64,000 nucleotides of DNA from Shewanella seohaensis (GCF_025449215.1 NZ_CP104900.1:1550001-1614000); one strand, 5' to 3'; positions 1-8,656 are shown, counted from the first letter of the stretch. Numbers and translations: made by a program. The notes: generated by a model from the sequence alone, not told the origin.

Positions 1-1295
1 TTGAGGCGCCACCAATGGTTGCGCCTGTTGAACCTGTGATCCCCGCCGAATTTAGCCTGTCGGAACACACTCAGTCGATGCCAGCAGTATTTGATATGCT
101 GCTGATATTGCTGCTGGCCTGTGGTAGCTGCGCGCTTGGGGTTGCTTGGTTTACTCGTCATTTAGCTCGCAGTCTCAATGCCTTAGAGGTTGGTTTACTC
201 AACTTTAACGACAATGACTTTAGCGTGAGCATTCCGGCAAATGGGGAGGGACAGCTGAAAGCATTGGCGGAATTATTCAATGATTCGGCGGCTAAGCTGC
301 GCCAAGAGCGGCAATATATTTACCAGCGGGAACTGCTGCTGGATAAGGTGATTCAAAGTTCTCCGAATGTGATGCTGCTGTTTAACTATCACCAAAAACT
401 CATGTATGCCAACGATGCGGCGCGGCATCTTTTTCATATCAAAGGCAAGATGGAAGGCTTAAGCCTCGATGAGCTGCTGCAAGACTTACCCGAAGCGCTT
501 GCCTTGGCACTTAAGCAAGAAAAGAGCGGCCTGTTTACCATGGGTGAGGATGATACTGAGACTTGGTATCTGAGCCGTGGCCAGTTTTTACTGAATAACC
601 AACAGCATAACTTAATCTTGCTCAAGCAGATGACCCGAGAGCTCAATCGTCAGGAAGTGGCGGTATGGAAGAAGGTGATCCGCATTATCAGCCATGAGTT
701 GAATAACTCTGTTGCGCCCATCGCCTCCATGGTGAACTCGGGGCGTTTACTGACGAAAGATCTCGATAATCCCAAGCTTAAGCTGATATTCGACACCATA
801 GAGAGTCGAACGAATCACTTGAGCCAGTTTATTTTCAATTATGCGCGCTTTGCTAAACTGCCTTTACCGCAGCGACGTGACGTGCCGTGGCAGCAGCTTA
901 TCGAACATTTAACCCAACATTATCCTTTTACCTTAGCCAATGAGTTACCCGCAGAGATGGGCTATTTCGACCAAGGGCAAATGGAGCAGGTTCTGCTGAA
1001 TTTACTGAAAAATGCCCATGAATCAGGTTCCAATCCCGATGAAGTCACGCTCTCGATTCGCTACCAAACCATGGTGGATGGGGCGGGCTTTAGTATCAAA
1101 ATCGAGGATCGCGGCAGCGGTATGTCCGAGGAAGTGTTAGAGCAAGCCCTATTGCCCTTTTACTCGACTAAACAATCGGGCACGGGGTTAGGTCTGCCCC
1201 TTTGCCGCGAAATTATCGAAGCCCACGATGGCAGCATTAGCATGCATAATCGCAGCGACGGTGGTCTGTCGGTACATTTGTGGCTGCCGCAATAA
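1..1295 (+). CDS. Sensor histidine kinase, C-terminal part (5' end outside window)
   Basis: The reading frame is already open at base 3, so the gene starts before the window; the ATG at 15 is internal. The visible part has a membrane helix (LLILLLACGSCALGVAWF), a HAMP-like linker, a PAS-like segment around visible residues 105-200, then the kinase core. The H-box is IISHELNNSVAPI with the phospho-accepting His. The ATPase domain has its N-box (LLNLLKNAHES), G1 box (EDRGSGM) and G2 box (GTGLGL). The arrangement resembles NtrY-type kinases that partner NtrC-like regulators; such a partner would lie upstream and is not visible. No csgD-like regulator is seen, so a link to the downstream curli genes is unsupported. 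Confidence 0.9.
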   Translation, partial: EAPPMVAPVEPVIPAEFSLSEHTQSMPAVFDMLLILLLACGSCALGVAWFTRHLARSLNALEVGLLNFNDNDFSVSIPANGEGQLKALAELFNDSAAKLRQERQYIYQRELLLDKVIQSSPNVMLLFNYHQKLMYANDAARHLFHIKGKMEGLSLDELLQDLPEALALALKQEKSGLFTMGEDDTETWYLSRGQFLLNNQQHNLILLKQMTRELNRQEVAVWKKVIRIISHELNNSVAPIASMVNSGRLLTKDLDNPKLKLIFDTIESRTNHLSQFIFNYARFAKLPLPQRRDVPWQQLIEHLTQHYPFTLANELPAEMGYFDQGQMEQVLLNLLKNAHESGSNPDEVTLSIRYQTMVDGAGFSIKIEDRGSGMSEEVLEQALLPFYSTKQSGTGLGLPLCREIIEAHDGSISMHNRSDGGLSVHLWLPQ

Positions 1296-1527
1296 ACCGC
1301 CTTTAAGTGTGTATCAAGAGGTTTCACTCCTCAGCCGAATGTATTACCCAAATGGGCTATTTTGCGGTTTTTACCTTAGCTTTTCGGGCTAATTTGCCCC
1401 TCCCTCTAATGACGACAGATCGGCTGTCCTGTTACCCTGCGTAAGCGAAAATGTTGACTAAGGGCTTGTCCTTGGTTCGGCTTTGGATATCGCGTAATGG
1501 GTGGCTTTCATCAACAGGGAGAGGAAA

Positions 1528-1938
1528 GTGAGATCGTTAAAAAAGCGGTTGTTCGTCTGCATCTTGTGTCCCTTGCTGTTTGTCAGTTCCCCCAGTGTTT
1601 TGGCCGATGATGACATTGAAATCAGTGGATTAGTCATAGACAGAACCTTAACCCGTTTTGGTAAAGATTTTGGCTTTTACTATTCAAGTTATTGGCGCGA
1701 ATTGCCCTTTACCCAAGGCTTTAACGTGACCCTGTATGAAACCGTGTTTCCGCAGGCGGGCACGGTTTTAACCTTGGAGGTCAACGGTACGCGCATCTAT
1801 ACCACGCACTTTGGTCGCCGCGCCAATCCGATTAAGGAAAGCGCAGAGCAGGCCATATTGCTGACCATTGATTACTTAGCTCAGGTTCGAGCTAATGCCA
1901 TTACGGGTGATTTTTCAGGAACAACGGACGACTTTTAG
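1528..1938 (+). CDS. csgE: CsgE, curli secretion specificity factor
   Basis: Periplasmic protein that caps the CsgG pore and directs curli subunits to it. I start at the GTG at 1528: a strong Shine-Dalgarno (GGGAGAGGA) lies just upstream and the product then opens with a clean signal peptide (MRSLKKRLFVCILCPLLFVSSPSVLA). A longer GTG start at 1501 in the same frame has no good ribosome site. The mature part (EISGLVIDRTLTRFGKDF, YETVFPQAGTVLTLEV) matches the CsgE family, and at 136 residues it has family length. csgF starts 10 bases after its stop and csgG follows, so the three form one operon. The subunit genes csgA and csgB are not in the window. Confidence 0.93.
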   Translation: MRSLKKRLFVCILCPLLFVSSPSVLADDDIEISGLVIDRTLTRFGKDFGFYYSSYWRELPFTQGFNVTLYETVFPQAGTVLTLEVNGTRIYTTHFGRRANPIKESAEQAILLTIDYLAQVRANAITGDFSGTTDDF

Positions 1939-1948
1939 GATAATAATA

Positions 1949-2302
1949 ATGACTTACAGGACGTTACTTTCTCTTGCCGTGCTCTGCATGGCATGCACAA
2001 GCCAAGCAACCGAATTAATCTATACCCCTGTGAATCCCAGCTTTGGCGGTAATCCGCTCAATGGCGCCTTTCTGCTGAATAAAGCGCAGGCTCAAAACGA
2101 TAACAAAGCCAGCTCGACCGAGAAGGACTTTGTTACCCGCTTTAAGGAATCCTTAGAACGCAACATCATCAACTCTATCACCCGTGGCGTGGCCGATGGG
2201 GAAATCACCGATGGCGTGTACGATACCGGTGATTTTCGTATTGAAGTGGCTTCCACTGGCACTGGAGTGATGCTGACCATCACGAATATCGAGAACCGGT
2301 GA
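1949..2302 (+). CDS. csgF: CsgF, curli nucleation/assembly factor
   Basis: Surface-exposed accessory protein that associates with the CsgG pore and helps anchor the CsgB nucleator. Start is the ATG at 1949, after an AGGAT-type ribosome site; an in-frame upstream opening at 1895 would run into csgE and lacks a signal peptide. Residues 1 to about 19 are a signal peptide ending near TSQA. The mature start TELIYTPVNPSFGGNPLNG is the hallmark CsgF sequence, and the rest (DFVTRFKESLERNIINSI) fits the family. Length is 117 residues. It lies between csgE and csgG on the same strand. Confidence 0.93.
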   Translation: MTYRTLLSLAVLCMACTSQATELIYTPVNPSFGGNPLNGAFLLNKAQAQNDNKASSTEKDFVTRFKESLERNIINSITRGVADGEITDGVYDTGDFRIEVASTGTGVMLTITNIENR

Positions 2303-2344
2303 AGTGACAGTGATTGAAATGCCAACCTTCGGAGGCGGAAACTA

Positions 2345-3151
2345 ATGACTCGTTTCATCTTTATCGCCCTGATGCTGCTGAGTATGTCAGCCTGTAGCTT
2401 GATCCCAAAGCCTGACTTAAATATCACGCCCGCACAGGTGAACCCCGTGAGTGAGGTGATGAAGGGATTACAGAGTCAGCCTGGGCCTAAGTTTCCTATC
2501 CCTGTGGCCGTGTATTCATTTCGCGACCAAACGGGCCAGTATAAGCCTCAGGCGAACGTGAGTTCCTTCTCCACGGCGGTCACGCAAGGGGCAACCTCTA
2601 TGTTGATGCAAACCTTGCTCGACTCGAAATGGTTTACCCCCGTCGAGCGTGAGGGCCTGCAAAATCTACTGACCGAGCGCAAAATCAGCAACAAACAAAA
2701 TGGCACCAAGGGCGATGATATTCCGGTGTTATCGACGGCGAGATTGCTATTAGAAGGTGGCATTATCAGCTACGAGACCAACACCAGCACTGGCGGCACT
2801 GGGGTGGAATACTATGGCATCGGCGCCTCGGAAATGTACCGTGAGGATTTAGTCACTATCTATCTGCGCGCGGTCGATGTGCACACGGGTAAAGTGATGA
2901 TGTCTGTATCTACGAGTAAAAGGGTACTTTCGCAGGAAATGCGTGCAGGCCTGTTCCGCTATACCAGTTTGAATCGTTTGGCCGAGGCAGAAGTCGGTTT
3001 TACCACTAACGAACCCGTGCAATTTTGCGTGCTGCAGGCCATCGAACTCGCGGTCGCCGAGTTGATTGATAAGGGCATTAAGCAAGGTTATTGGAGTCAG
3101 GCTCAGGTGACACCACCCGCTGAAAGACAGCAGGAGTTGAGCCAAGGTTAA
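2345..3151 (+). CDS. csgG: CsgG, outer-membrane curli export channel lipoprotein
   Basis: Forms the nonameric outer-membrane pore through which curli subunits leave the cell. The start has a GGAGG ribosome site about 9 bases upstream. The first 17 residues form a lipoprotein signal ending in the lipobox MSAC, so the mature protein would be acylated at Cys17. Family motifs are present: FPIPVAVYSFRDQTGQYK, SSFSTAVTQGA and LLLEGGIISYETN. Length is 268 residues, close to the usual 260-280. It ends the csgEFG operon and is followed by a strong hairpin terminator. Confidence 0.95.
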   Translation: MTRFIFIALMLLSMSACSLIPKPDLNITPAQVNPVSEVMKGLQSQPGPKFPIPVAVYSFRDQTGQYKPQANVSSFSTAVTQGATSMLMQTLLDSKWFTPVEREGLQNLLTERKISNKQNGTKGDDIPVLSTARLLLEGGIISYETNTSTGGTGVEYYGIGASEMYREDLVTIYLRAVDVHTGKVMMSVSTSKRVLSQEMRAGLFRYTSLNRLAEAEVGFTTNEPVQFCVLQAIELAVAELIDKGIKQGYWSQAQVTPPAERQQELSQG

Positions 3152-3171
3152 TTCCCATTGCGATAACAAGC

Positions 3172-3206
3172 ACCGAGCCAGCGACATGTCTGGCTCGGTT
3201 TTTTTA
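3172..3206 (+). terminator. Rho-independent terminator after csgG
   Basis: A perfect 10-bp stem (ACCGAGCCAG and CTGGCTCGGT, loop of 8) is followed by eight T residues. It ends the csgEFG transcript just before the convergent TetR gene. Confidence 0.9.
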
Positions 3207-3209
3207 TGG

Positions 3210-3818
3210 TTAATCGGACTGTAACGCCTTCCAAAACAGCGCAAAGCTGGCATCGCGATAATGCTTATCTTTGCCTAATTCTGGATTATCGATAAAAAAG
3301 CGCGTGGCGGCCAAGTATTGGCCGTGACAGTTTTCAAGCATTAAATCAACGGGATAGTGGGCAATCAATCCCATCAGTTGCCCCTGTTTTATCAATTGCG
3401 CGATAAAGCCTAAGATGCTGTTCATCGCCTGCTCGCGAATATGCACTGCTATCTGCGGCGACATAGAATACTGCTGGAAAAACAACTGTTTGACTGGATT
3501 TTCAATCGACCAATCGATCGCACTCTGCCAAAGCGTTTCGGCATTGTGTTTAAGATCTTGCCCCTCACCGACCTTTAATAACAAGGCATCGGCAAATTCT
3601 TGCTTGATGGTAAGAAACAGGCTTTCCATCAGTGCTTCCTTGGTCGGAAAATGATGGAACAGGGTGCCCGTGGCGACGCCCGCCTGCTTGGCTATCGATG
3701 CGGTCGAGGTGCCATGAAACCCTTGGTCGACAAATAAGCGTAAGGCGGTCTCCAAAATGGCCTGACGTTTATCTGTCATGGGTTTAGTGTCTGTATCTGT
3801 TGGTAATAAGCTCGGCAT
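3210..3818 (-). CDS. TetR/AcrR-family transcriptional repressor
   Basis: One-component repressor of 202 residues. The N-terminal DNA-binding domain is clear: RQAILETALRLFVDQGFHGTSTASIAKQAG, then VATGTLFHHFPTKEAL with the usual recognition-helix pattern. The C-terminal half is the variable ligand-binding region. I keep the ATG at 3818 because an AGGAGG site lies directly upstream; the internal Met at residue 14 has none. It is the second gene of an operon with the aldehyde dehydrogenase, 21 bases downstream of its stop. The likely operator is the palindrome at 5322-5343, which makes the operon self-regulating. The ligand is unknown; an aldehyde or a fatty-acid derivative is a guess from the neighbour. 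Confidence 0.9.
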   Translation of the reverse strand: MPSLLPTDTDTKPMTDKRQAILETALRLFVDQGFHGTSTASIAKQAGVATGTLFHHFPTKEALMESLFLTIKQEFADALLLKVGEGQDLKHNAETLWQSAIDWSIENPVKQLFFQQYSMSPQIAVHIREQAMNSILGFIAQLIKQGQLMGLIAHYPVDLMLENCHGQYLAATRFFIDNPELGKDKHYRDASFALFWKALQSD

Positions 3819-3839
3819 AACCCCTCCTAAGTGCCCCTA

Positions 3840-5264
3840 TTAGCGTAAAAACAGCTTCATCAACATGCGTTGGATAAAAGTACCATAGGGAGGGTGGACA
3901 AACTTACCCGTGTTGAAGCGACCTCGGCTGAGCACGGTTTTAGCGTGGCTAAAGGTGAGGAATCCTTCCTTGCCGTGGTAATGGCCCATCCCCGATGGAC
4001 CTATACCGCCAAAGGGGGCATCATCGGCGGCTACATGGAACACGGTTTCGTTGATGCACACACCGCCGGAATGGGTTTGCTTGAGGATTTTTTGTTGGCT
4101 CGCTTCATCAAAGCTCATCACATACAGGGCTAAGGGGCGGGCGCGATGGTTCACGTAGCTAATGGCCTCATCTAGGCTGTCATAACCAATCACTGGCAGC
4201 AGTGGGCCGAAGATTTCCTCTTGCATGAGTAGCATATCTTCAGTGGTGTCGGTAATGAGCTGAGTCGCGAGTTTACGATGCTGGCTATCAATCACGTCAT
4301 TCGAGGCGGGGATCACCTTAGCCCCTTTAGCCTTGGCATCCTCAAGCACGCTTAGCAGGCGCTCAAACTGGCGGGCGTTAATGATGCTGCCGTAATCTTT
4401 GTTGTGGGTAATGGCGCCATACATGGCCTGGAATTTCGTCTGATAGGCTTGGATAAACTCTGCCACTTTCGCCTTAGAACAAAGCACATAGTCAGGTGCT
4501 ACACAGATTTGTCCAGCATTCAAACACTTACCATAAATCATTCGTTCTACTGCTATCTCAAGTGACATATCGGGGGCGATAATCACTGGCGACTTACCGC
4601 CCAGCTCGAGAGTCACAGGTGTGAGATTATTGGCGGCGGCGCGCATCACATGGCGACCGACTGTGGTTGAACCGGTGAACAGCAGATGATCGAAGGGCAG
4701 GGCTGAAAACTGCGCCGCGACATCGGCTTCCCCTTCGACCACGGCAACATGGGATTCTTCAAACACTTCGGCAAGCAATTGCTTAATGACGCTATTGGTC
4801 GCTGGGGTGAATTCAGAGAGTTTGAGCATGGCATGGTTGCCAGCGGCGATAGCCGTGACTAAGGGGCCGATGGAGAGCATGACGGGGAAGTTCCAAGGCA
4901 CGATTATCCCAATCACCCCCAGTGGTTGATAATGCACTTTCACTTGGGCGGGGGCGAGTAAGATGCCCGCATGGCGGCGGCTTGGCTTGAGCCATTTCTT
5001 CAGGTTTTTTAGGCTGTAATTGATGTTGTTGACCACGGGCATAATGTCGGAAATCAAGCTGTCGTCGACCGATCTGTGGCCATAGTCCTGTGACAGCGCC
5101 TCGACGAGCGGCTGTTGGAATTTTAGCAAGGCGGCTTTAAGGCGGATTAAGCGTTCTTTACGGATTGCGTAATCGGGATTAGGAGCGGCCAAGTAACTTG
5201 CACGTTGGCGTTGGAGTAACTCGGTGAGTGGCGAGATTTTTGCTGGGTCTGTTGCCATATTCAT
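3840..5264 (-). CDS. Aldehyde dehydrogenase, coniferyl-aldehyde-dehydrogenase type
   Basis: NAD(P)-dependent oxidation of an aldehyde to its acid. The ALDH fold is complete: VIGIIVPWNFPVML (cofactor site), LLFTGSTTVGRHV, the general-base motif LELGGKSPV with Glu, the nucleophile segment CLNAGQICVAPDY with Cys, and EEIFGPLLPV. The short form with a C-terminal hydrophobic tail (GTFIQRMLMKLFLR) resembles coniferyl or long-chain aldehyde dehydrogenases and could hold it at the membrane. The start at 5264 (MNMATDPAK) has a GAGGAA site; an in-frame Met at 5402 would extend across the operator palindrome and is rejected. Length is 474 residues. The TetR gene downstream is probably its dedicated repressor. 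Confidence 0.9.
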   Translation of the reverse strand: MNMATDPAKISPLTELLQRQRASYLAAPNPDYAIRKERLIRLKAALLKFQQPLVEALSQDYGHRSVDDSLISDIMPVVNNINYSLKNLKKWLKPSRRHAGILLAPAQVKVHYQPLGVIGIIVPWNFPVMLSIGPLVTAIAAGNHAMLKLSEFTPATNSVIKQLLAEVFEESHVAVVEGEADVAAQFSALPFDHLLFTGSTTVGRHVMRAAANNLTPVTLELGGKSPVIIAPDMSLEIAVERMIYGKCLNAGQICVAPDYVLCSKAKVAEFIQAYQTKFQAMYGAITHNKDYGSIINARQFERLLSVLEDAKAKGAKVIPASNDVIDSQHRKLATQLITDTTEDMLLMQEEIFGPLLPVIGYDSLDEAISYVNHRARPLALYVMSFDEASQQKILKQTHSGGVCINETVFHVAADDAPFGGIGPSGMGHYHGKEGFLTFSHAKTVLSRGRFNTGKFVHPPYGTFIQRMLMKLFLR

Positions 5265-5321
5265 AGTGATTCCTCGGATGCAAGTCTTGAGCTGATGACG
5301 TGATTTGTGGTGGATAAAAAC

Positions 5322-5343
5322 AAACCGACTGATTAGTCGGTTT
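5322..5343. promoter_or_regulatory. Palindromic operator upstream of aldehyde dehydrogenase-TetR operon
   Basis: A perfect inverted repeat, AAACCGACT and AGTCGGTTT separated by GATT, lies 58 bases upstream of the aldehyde dehydrogenase start. Size and symmetry fit a TetR-family operator. That the operon's own TetR protein binds here is inference. Confidence 0.65.
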
Positions 5344-5461
5344 ATCCTAGCGAACAGCGTGAGCATACGCAAGTGTTCTGGTGCATTTATGAGCAAGATC
5401 ACGGCCCGTGATGGGCTTAACTTCTACACTTAAAAGGTAGTTTGTTAGACAAGGAGTAGGT

Positions 5462-5860
5462 ATGACTTTGTTAAAGCATGGTATTTCAGTTGGCATTGAG
5501 CGTTATGGTGACGATGATTTTTTTGTTGCCTTTAAAGCGATTGGCACCTTAACCCATCATGACTATGAGGTGATGGTGCCCGTGCTCGAAGCCGCGTTAG
5601 CTGGGGTAAAAGATCCCGATATTTATGCCTTAGTCGATGTTACTAAGCTCGATGGTTGGGAACTTCAAGCCGCTTGGGACGATCTAAAACTAGGGGTTAA
5701 GCATGTTCGCCACTTTGAGCGGATTGCCATAGTTGGTAAAACGACGCTACAGGAGGTGATGGCAAAACTGGCAAACTGGTTTACTCCGGCAGAGGTTAAG
5801 TTTTTTGTCGATAAGCTGGATGCTATTACTTGGCTCAAAGATGAGCTTCACGATGACTAG
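5462..5860 (+). CDS. SpoIIAA-like (DUF3478) STAS-fold protein
   Basis: A 132-residue soluble protein of the SpoIIAA-like family. Recognisable features are the opening HGISVGIERYGDDDFFVAFKAIGTLTHHDY, a central DIYALVDVTKLDGWELQAAWDDLK, and the end WFTPAEVKFFVDKLDAITWLK. The fold is related to STAS domains; members are small cytoplasmic proteins with few assigned functions, some thought to bind lipids or nucleotides. An AAGGAG site precedes the ATG. It sits 19 bases upstream of a UspA gene on the same strand, so the two probably form a stress-response unit. Function is not known. Confidence 0.8.
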   Translation: MTLLKHGISVGIERYGDDDFFVAFKAIGTLTHHDYEVMVPVLEAALAGVKDPDIYALVDVTKLDGWELQAAWDDLKLGVKHVRHFERIAIVGKTTLQEVMAKLANWFTPAEVKFFVDKLDAITWLKDELHDD

Positions 5861-5879
5861 CCATTAAGGAGAACAGATT

Positions 5880-6311
5880 ATGCGTTCAGGTCAAATACTC
5901 TGGCCCACAGATTTTTCGGAAACTGCGGCCCATGCGCTACGTTATGCTATTGAAATGGCAAATCTATACCATGTAGGGCTAAAGATTTTACACGTTGTTG
6001 AGCAACCCTTGGGTGACGAAAACTATATGATCTTAGCGATCACGCCCGAAGAACTCGCTAAGAGTATGGAAGAAGCCGCCGCAACTAAGATGCAGGCTTT
6101 ACTCGAGGGGCTCAAAACCGAATTACCAATCACGACCTTAATTCGCCGTGGCGATCCCGTCGATCAGATCCTCGAAGAGGCGAACGGTAAGGATGTGGGC
6201 ATGGTGGTAATTGCCAGCCATGGCAGGACGGGGATCTCGCACTTTTTACACACCAATGTCGCCGAGGCTGTTGCCAATGGCGCCGATTGCCCAGTACTGG
6301 TAGTAAAATAG
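5880..6311 (+). CDS. Universal stress protein, UspA family (first of two)
   Basis: Cytoplasmic stress protein of 143 residues with the Usp alpha/beta fold. The family opening is present (ILWPTDFSETAAHALRYAIE), followed by KILHVVE, and the end is MVVIASHGRTGISHFLHTNV then CPVLVVK. The nucleotide-site signature G-2x-G-9x-G(S/T) is incomplete: after SHGRTG no G(S/T) follows at the expected distance, so ATP binding is doubtful. A ribosome site AAGGAGAA precedes the ATG. It follows the SpoIIAA-like gene and is separated from its paralogue at 6486 by a terminator. Confidence 0.9.
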   Translation: MRSGQILWPTDFSETAAHALRYAIEMANLYHVGLKILHVVEQPLGDENYMILAITPEELAKSMEEAAATKMQALLEGLKTELPITTLIRRGDPVDQILEEANGKDVGMVVIASHGRTGISHFLHTNVAEAVANGADCPVLVVK

Positions 6312-6330
6312 CGTTTAACCTAGGTACAAG

Positions 6331-6356
6331 AGGGCGCTAAGGCGCCCTTTGTTTTT
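6331..6356 (+). terminator. Rho-independent terminator after first UspA gene
   Basis: Stem AGGGCGC and GCGCCCT around the loop TAAG, followed by a T-rich stretch (TTGTTTTTG). It separates the two UspA genes into different transcripts. Confidence 0.75.
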
Positions 6357-6485
6357 GATTGCTAAAGCATAATTAATTTTACGCCCTAGCTGCTTGTCCC
6401 GATTTACTGCTATAAAATACAGATTATCAGCAATGCGATTTGCCCCCAATATTGGGCGAAACAACAATCAGCGATGGATAAGATT

Positions 6486-6923
6486 ATGCGTACTCAAGAA
6501 GTGTTATGCCCGACGGACTTTTCGGCGACTGCCGCCCATGCTCTTAAATATGCGGTTGAAATGGCGAATCTTTATCAGGTGGATATCCGCTTGCTACATG
6601 TCGTTAGCCCCGCACGAAGCGCCCATTTTTACGGTGTAGCCGTGGAGACTCCAGCGGCATTGGAGCAAAAGCTGGCGGAATTTGTCGATGAAAAAATGCA
6701 GAGCCTACAGCTGGAGATGCAGCAAGGATTAAAGCCTGGCCTGAATATCAAATGCATTGTTCGCCACGGCGATGCGAGCGAAGAAATCCTCGCTGAAGCA
6801 GCCGATGTAGGTATGGTGGTTCTCGCCAGTCACGGTAGCAGCGGCTTGGCTGACTTTTTAAAACCCCATGTGAGCCAAGATGTGGTGAGACTGGCAAAAT
6901 GCCCAGTATTAGTGGTTAAGTAA
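6486..6923 (+). CDS. Universal stress protein, UspA family (second of two)
   Basis: Paralogue of the UspA protein just upstream, 145 residues, with the same opening (VLCPTDFSATAAHALKYAVEMANLYQV) and end (MVVLASHGSSGLADFLKPHV then CPVLVVK). Like its neighbour it lacks the full G-9x-G(S/T) part of the ATP-binding signature. I start at the ATG at 6486 by analogy with the first copy, which begins MRSGQILWPTDFS; a longer start at 6474 adds MDKI and has no ribosome site. The pair looks like a local tandem duplication. It has its own promoter region of about 130 bases after the terminator. Confidence 0.88.
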   Translation: MRTQEVLCPTDFSATAAHALKYAVEMANLYQVDIRLLHVVSPARSAHFYGVAVETPAALEQKLAEFVDEKMQSLQLEMQQGLKPGLNIKCIVRHGDASEEILAEAADVGMVVLASHGSSGLADFLKPHVSQDVVRLAKCPVLVVK

Positions 6924-6926
6924 AAA

Positions 6927-7784
6927 CTACAGCGGATCATGCTTTAACACTGTGTGTTCGAGCAGGGTATTTGAGGCCTCTGCATCGTTGTCGAGGGACA
7001 CGAAACGTCGATATTTTTCCTGTAGCGCGTTGATGGTTCCATCCTCGGTGATCTGCTTCAATCCCAGATTAAAGTCATCCCGAATTTGTTCATTTAAAAA
7101 GGCAAATTTATATTCCGTTGGCGGAAAAATGCGATTGCAAATAGCCACTTGCTTGATTTCCGCCTCGGTCAATTTCCCCTCGATAAATGCCTGCTTGAGA
7201 TAGTATTTAAAAATGTTCTTATCCATCACTACCACATCGGCCCTGTGTTTCATCAACATATAGACCTGTTGTATTTGCCTCGCCTGTTCTTGATAACCGC
7301 TGTTGGCTTTTGCCATTAGGCTAAATTCCTCGCCGAGCAACACTGAGGCCCGTTGAAAGGCGACTACCTTTTTATTGGCAAGGTCTTGAACACTGTTGAT
7401 AGCGAATCGATGTTCATCGAGGCTGATGGCACAGTTTTGATAGCGGATAGCGACATCGGAGTAGAATACGTTATCCACCATGCCTTCTTTGATGTTGATA
7501 ATGCCGTCGAGATTGCCCTTTCGAAGCTCATGAAAGGTACGCGCCAAGGGGAAATAATGGATACTGGCATTATGTCCCTTAACGGCGAGGGCTTTGTAGA
7601 GTAATTCAAGCTCTAAGCCACTATCGGTCTCTTGAATCACATAGGGAGGGATTGACACACTGACCCCTATTTTGAGTTCATCGGCTTTGCTTGAAAGGGG
7701 ATGAAATAGGGCGATTAGCCCCATCAGCGGGTAGCGAATATGGCAAAATTTAGCGTAAGCCGAAGCAAGGTTAACCTGTCTCAT
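6927..7784 (-). CDS. Periplasmic solute-binding protein, family 3 (amino-acid type)
   Basis: A protein of about 285 residues with an N-terminal hydrophobic signal (PLMGLIALFHPLSSKADE). The mature part has the SBP family-3 pattern: LKIGVSVSIPPYVIQETDSGLELELLYKAL, DGIINIKEG, a Lobe-2 crossover near KKVVAFQRASVLLGEEF and a C-terminal IRDDFNLGLKQITEDGTINAL. No transporter permease or ATPase is adjacent, so it may be an orphan sensor-like or recruiting protein. Two overlapping starts exist, GTG at 7787 and ATG at 7784; an AGAGG site lies about ten bases upstream and I take the ATG. It converges on the second UspA gene with only three bases between stops. The ligand cannot be read from sequence. 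Confidence 0.78.
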   Translation of the reverse strand: MRQVNLASAYAKFCHIRYPLMGLIALFHPLSSKADELKIGVSVSIPPYVIQETDSGLELELLYKALAVKGHNASIHYFPLARTFHELRKGNLDGIINIKEGMVDNVFYSDVAIRYQNCAISLDEHRFAINSVQDLANKKVVAFQRASVLLGEEFSLMAKANSGYQEQARQIQQVYMLMKHRADVVVMDKNIFKYYLKQAFIEGKLTEAEIKQVAICNRIFPPTEYKFAFLNEQIRDDFNLGLKQITEDGTINALQEKYRRFVSLDNDAEASNTLLEHTVLKHDPL

Positions 7785-7930
7785 CACTCATCAATACCTC
7801 TTAGTGAGTCACCAACCAGTTTTGGCCGCTCCATGACCTACTGCAATAAGTGTAGTTTGCTAATTTATAGTCTTGTTTAATTTATTTAGCAAAAGCGCAA
7901 CTAGCCCTTAGAAAGAGGACCCCGGCTGGG

Positions 7931-8458
7931 TTAAAAGGCGAGTTCATCGGCGGTGGATTCTCTGCCTAATATCTTGTTTCGATGAGGATAACGGCCAAAT
8001 CTATCAATGATGGCTTTGTGTCTAAGCTCAAATTCTAAATTGGCGATTGCCGCTTCTCGATTGAATAACTTTTCGGCGACCTGATGAATGACGGCCGACT
8101 CGCTATGCATGTATGGCATAAATAAAAAGGGCACTTGTTTTGGCTTAAGTGCTTGGTCAACCTGCTGGGCGACAGCCTCCTGGGCAAGGACGAGCGCGAT
8201 AGTATCGGCCTCAAAGGTGGCGGGCGTGTCGCGATAGATATTTCGGGAGAATTGATCCAGTACTATGATTTCGGCTAACCGTCCCTGAGGGGTGACGCGC
8301 CAATCGGCAAGCTCGCCCCGTTTCGCTTGTTTAAGCAACTCTTCAAATCGGGACTGGATAAGGGCGTCAAACTCGTGATCTTTTATCCACCAAGATTTAG
8401 GTGAGATTTCCTCAAACCAGAAATGCAGCACTTGCTCCGCAGTAATAATGTGGCTCAT
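7931..8458 (-). CDS. DUF924 family protein
   Basis: A conserved cytoplasmic all-helical protein of 175 residues. Family features are VLHFWFEEISPKSWWIKD, the highly conserved IIVLDQFSRNIYRDTPATFEAD, FLFMPYMHSES and the C-terminal RHKAIIDRFGRYPHRNKILGRESTADE. The family has a TPR-like fold and no firmly assigned function. The start at 8458 (MSHIITAEQ) has a GGGAGC ribosome site; an in-frame upstream Met at 8515 does not. It stands alone on this strand. Confidence 0.88.
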   Translation of the reverse strand: MSHIITAEQVLHFWFEEISPKSWWIKDHEFDALIQSRFEELLKQAKRGELADWRVTPQGRLAEIIVLDQFSRNIYRDTPATFEADTIALVLAQEAVAQQVDQALKPKQVPFLFMPYMHSESAVIHQVAEKLFNREAAIANLEFELRHKAIIDRFGRYPHRNKILGRESTADELAF

Positions 8459-8656
8459 CGCTTGCTCCCATCGATTGACTCCTTTTAGAAATAACAGCGA
8501 TGGGGGGATAAACACAAGTCAATGATGCAAAATTGTTCAATATTAGCGAGTGTAGCGCTGTAAACTCTGCCTAATAATTTGCGCTGAGGCTATTTCTTAT
8601 TCACTGAATATCAAGTAGTTTTATTGTCTCTTGGTTAATTTTTGGATCGCTCCGTT

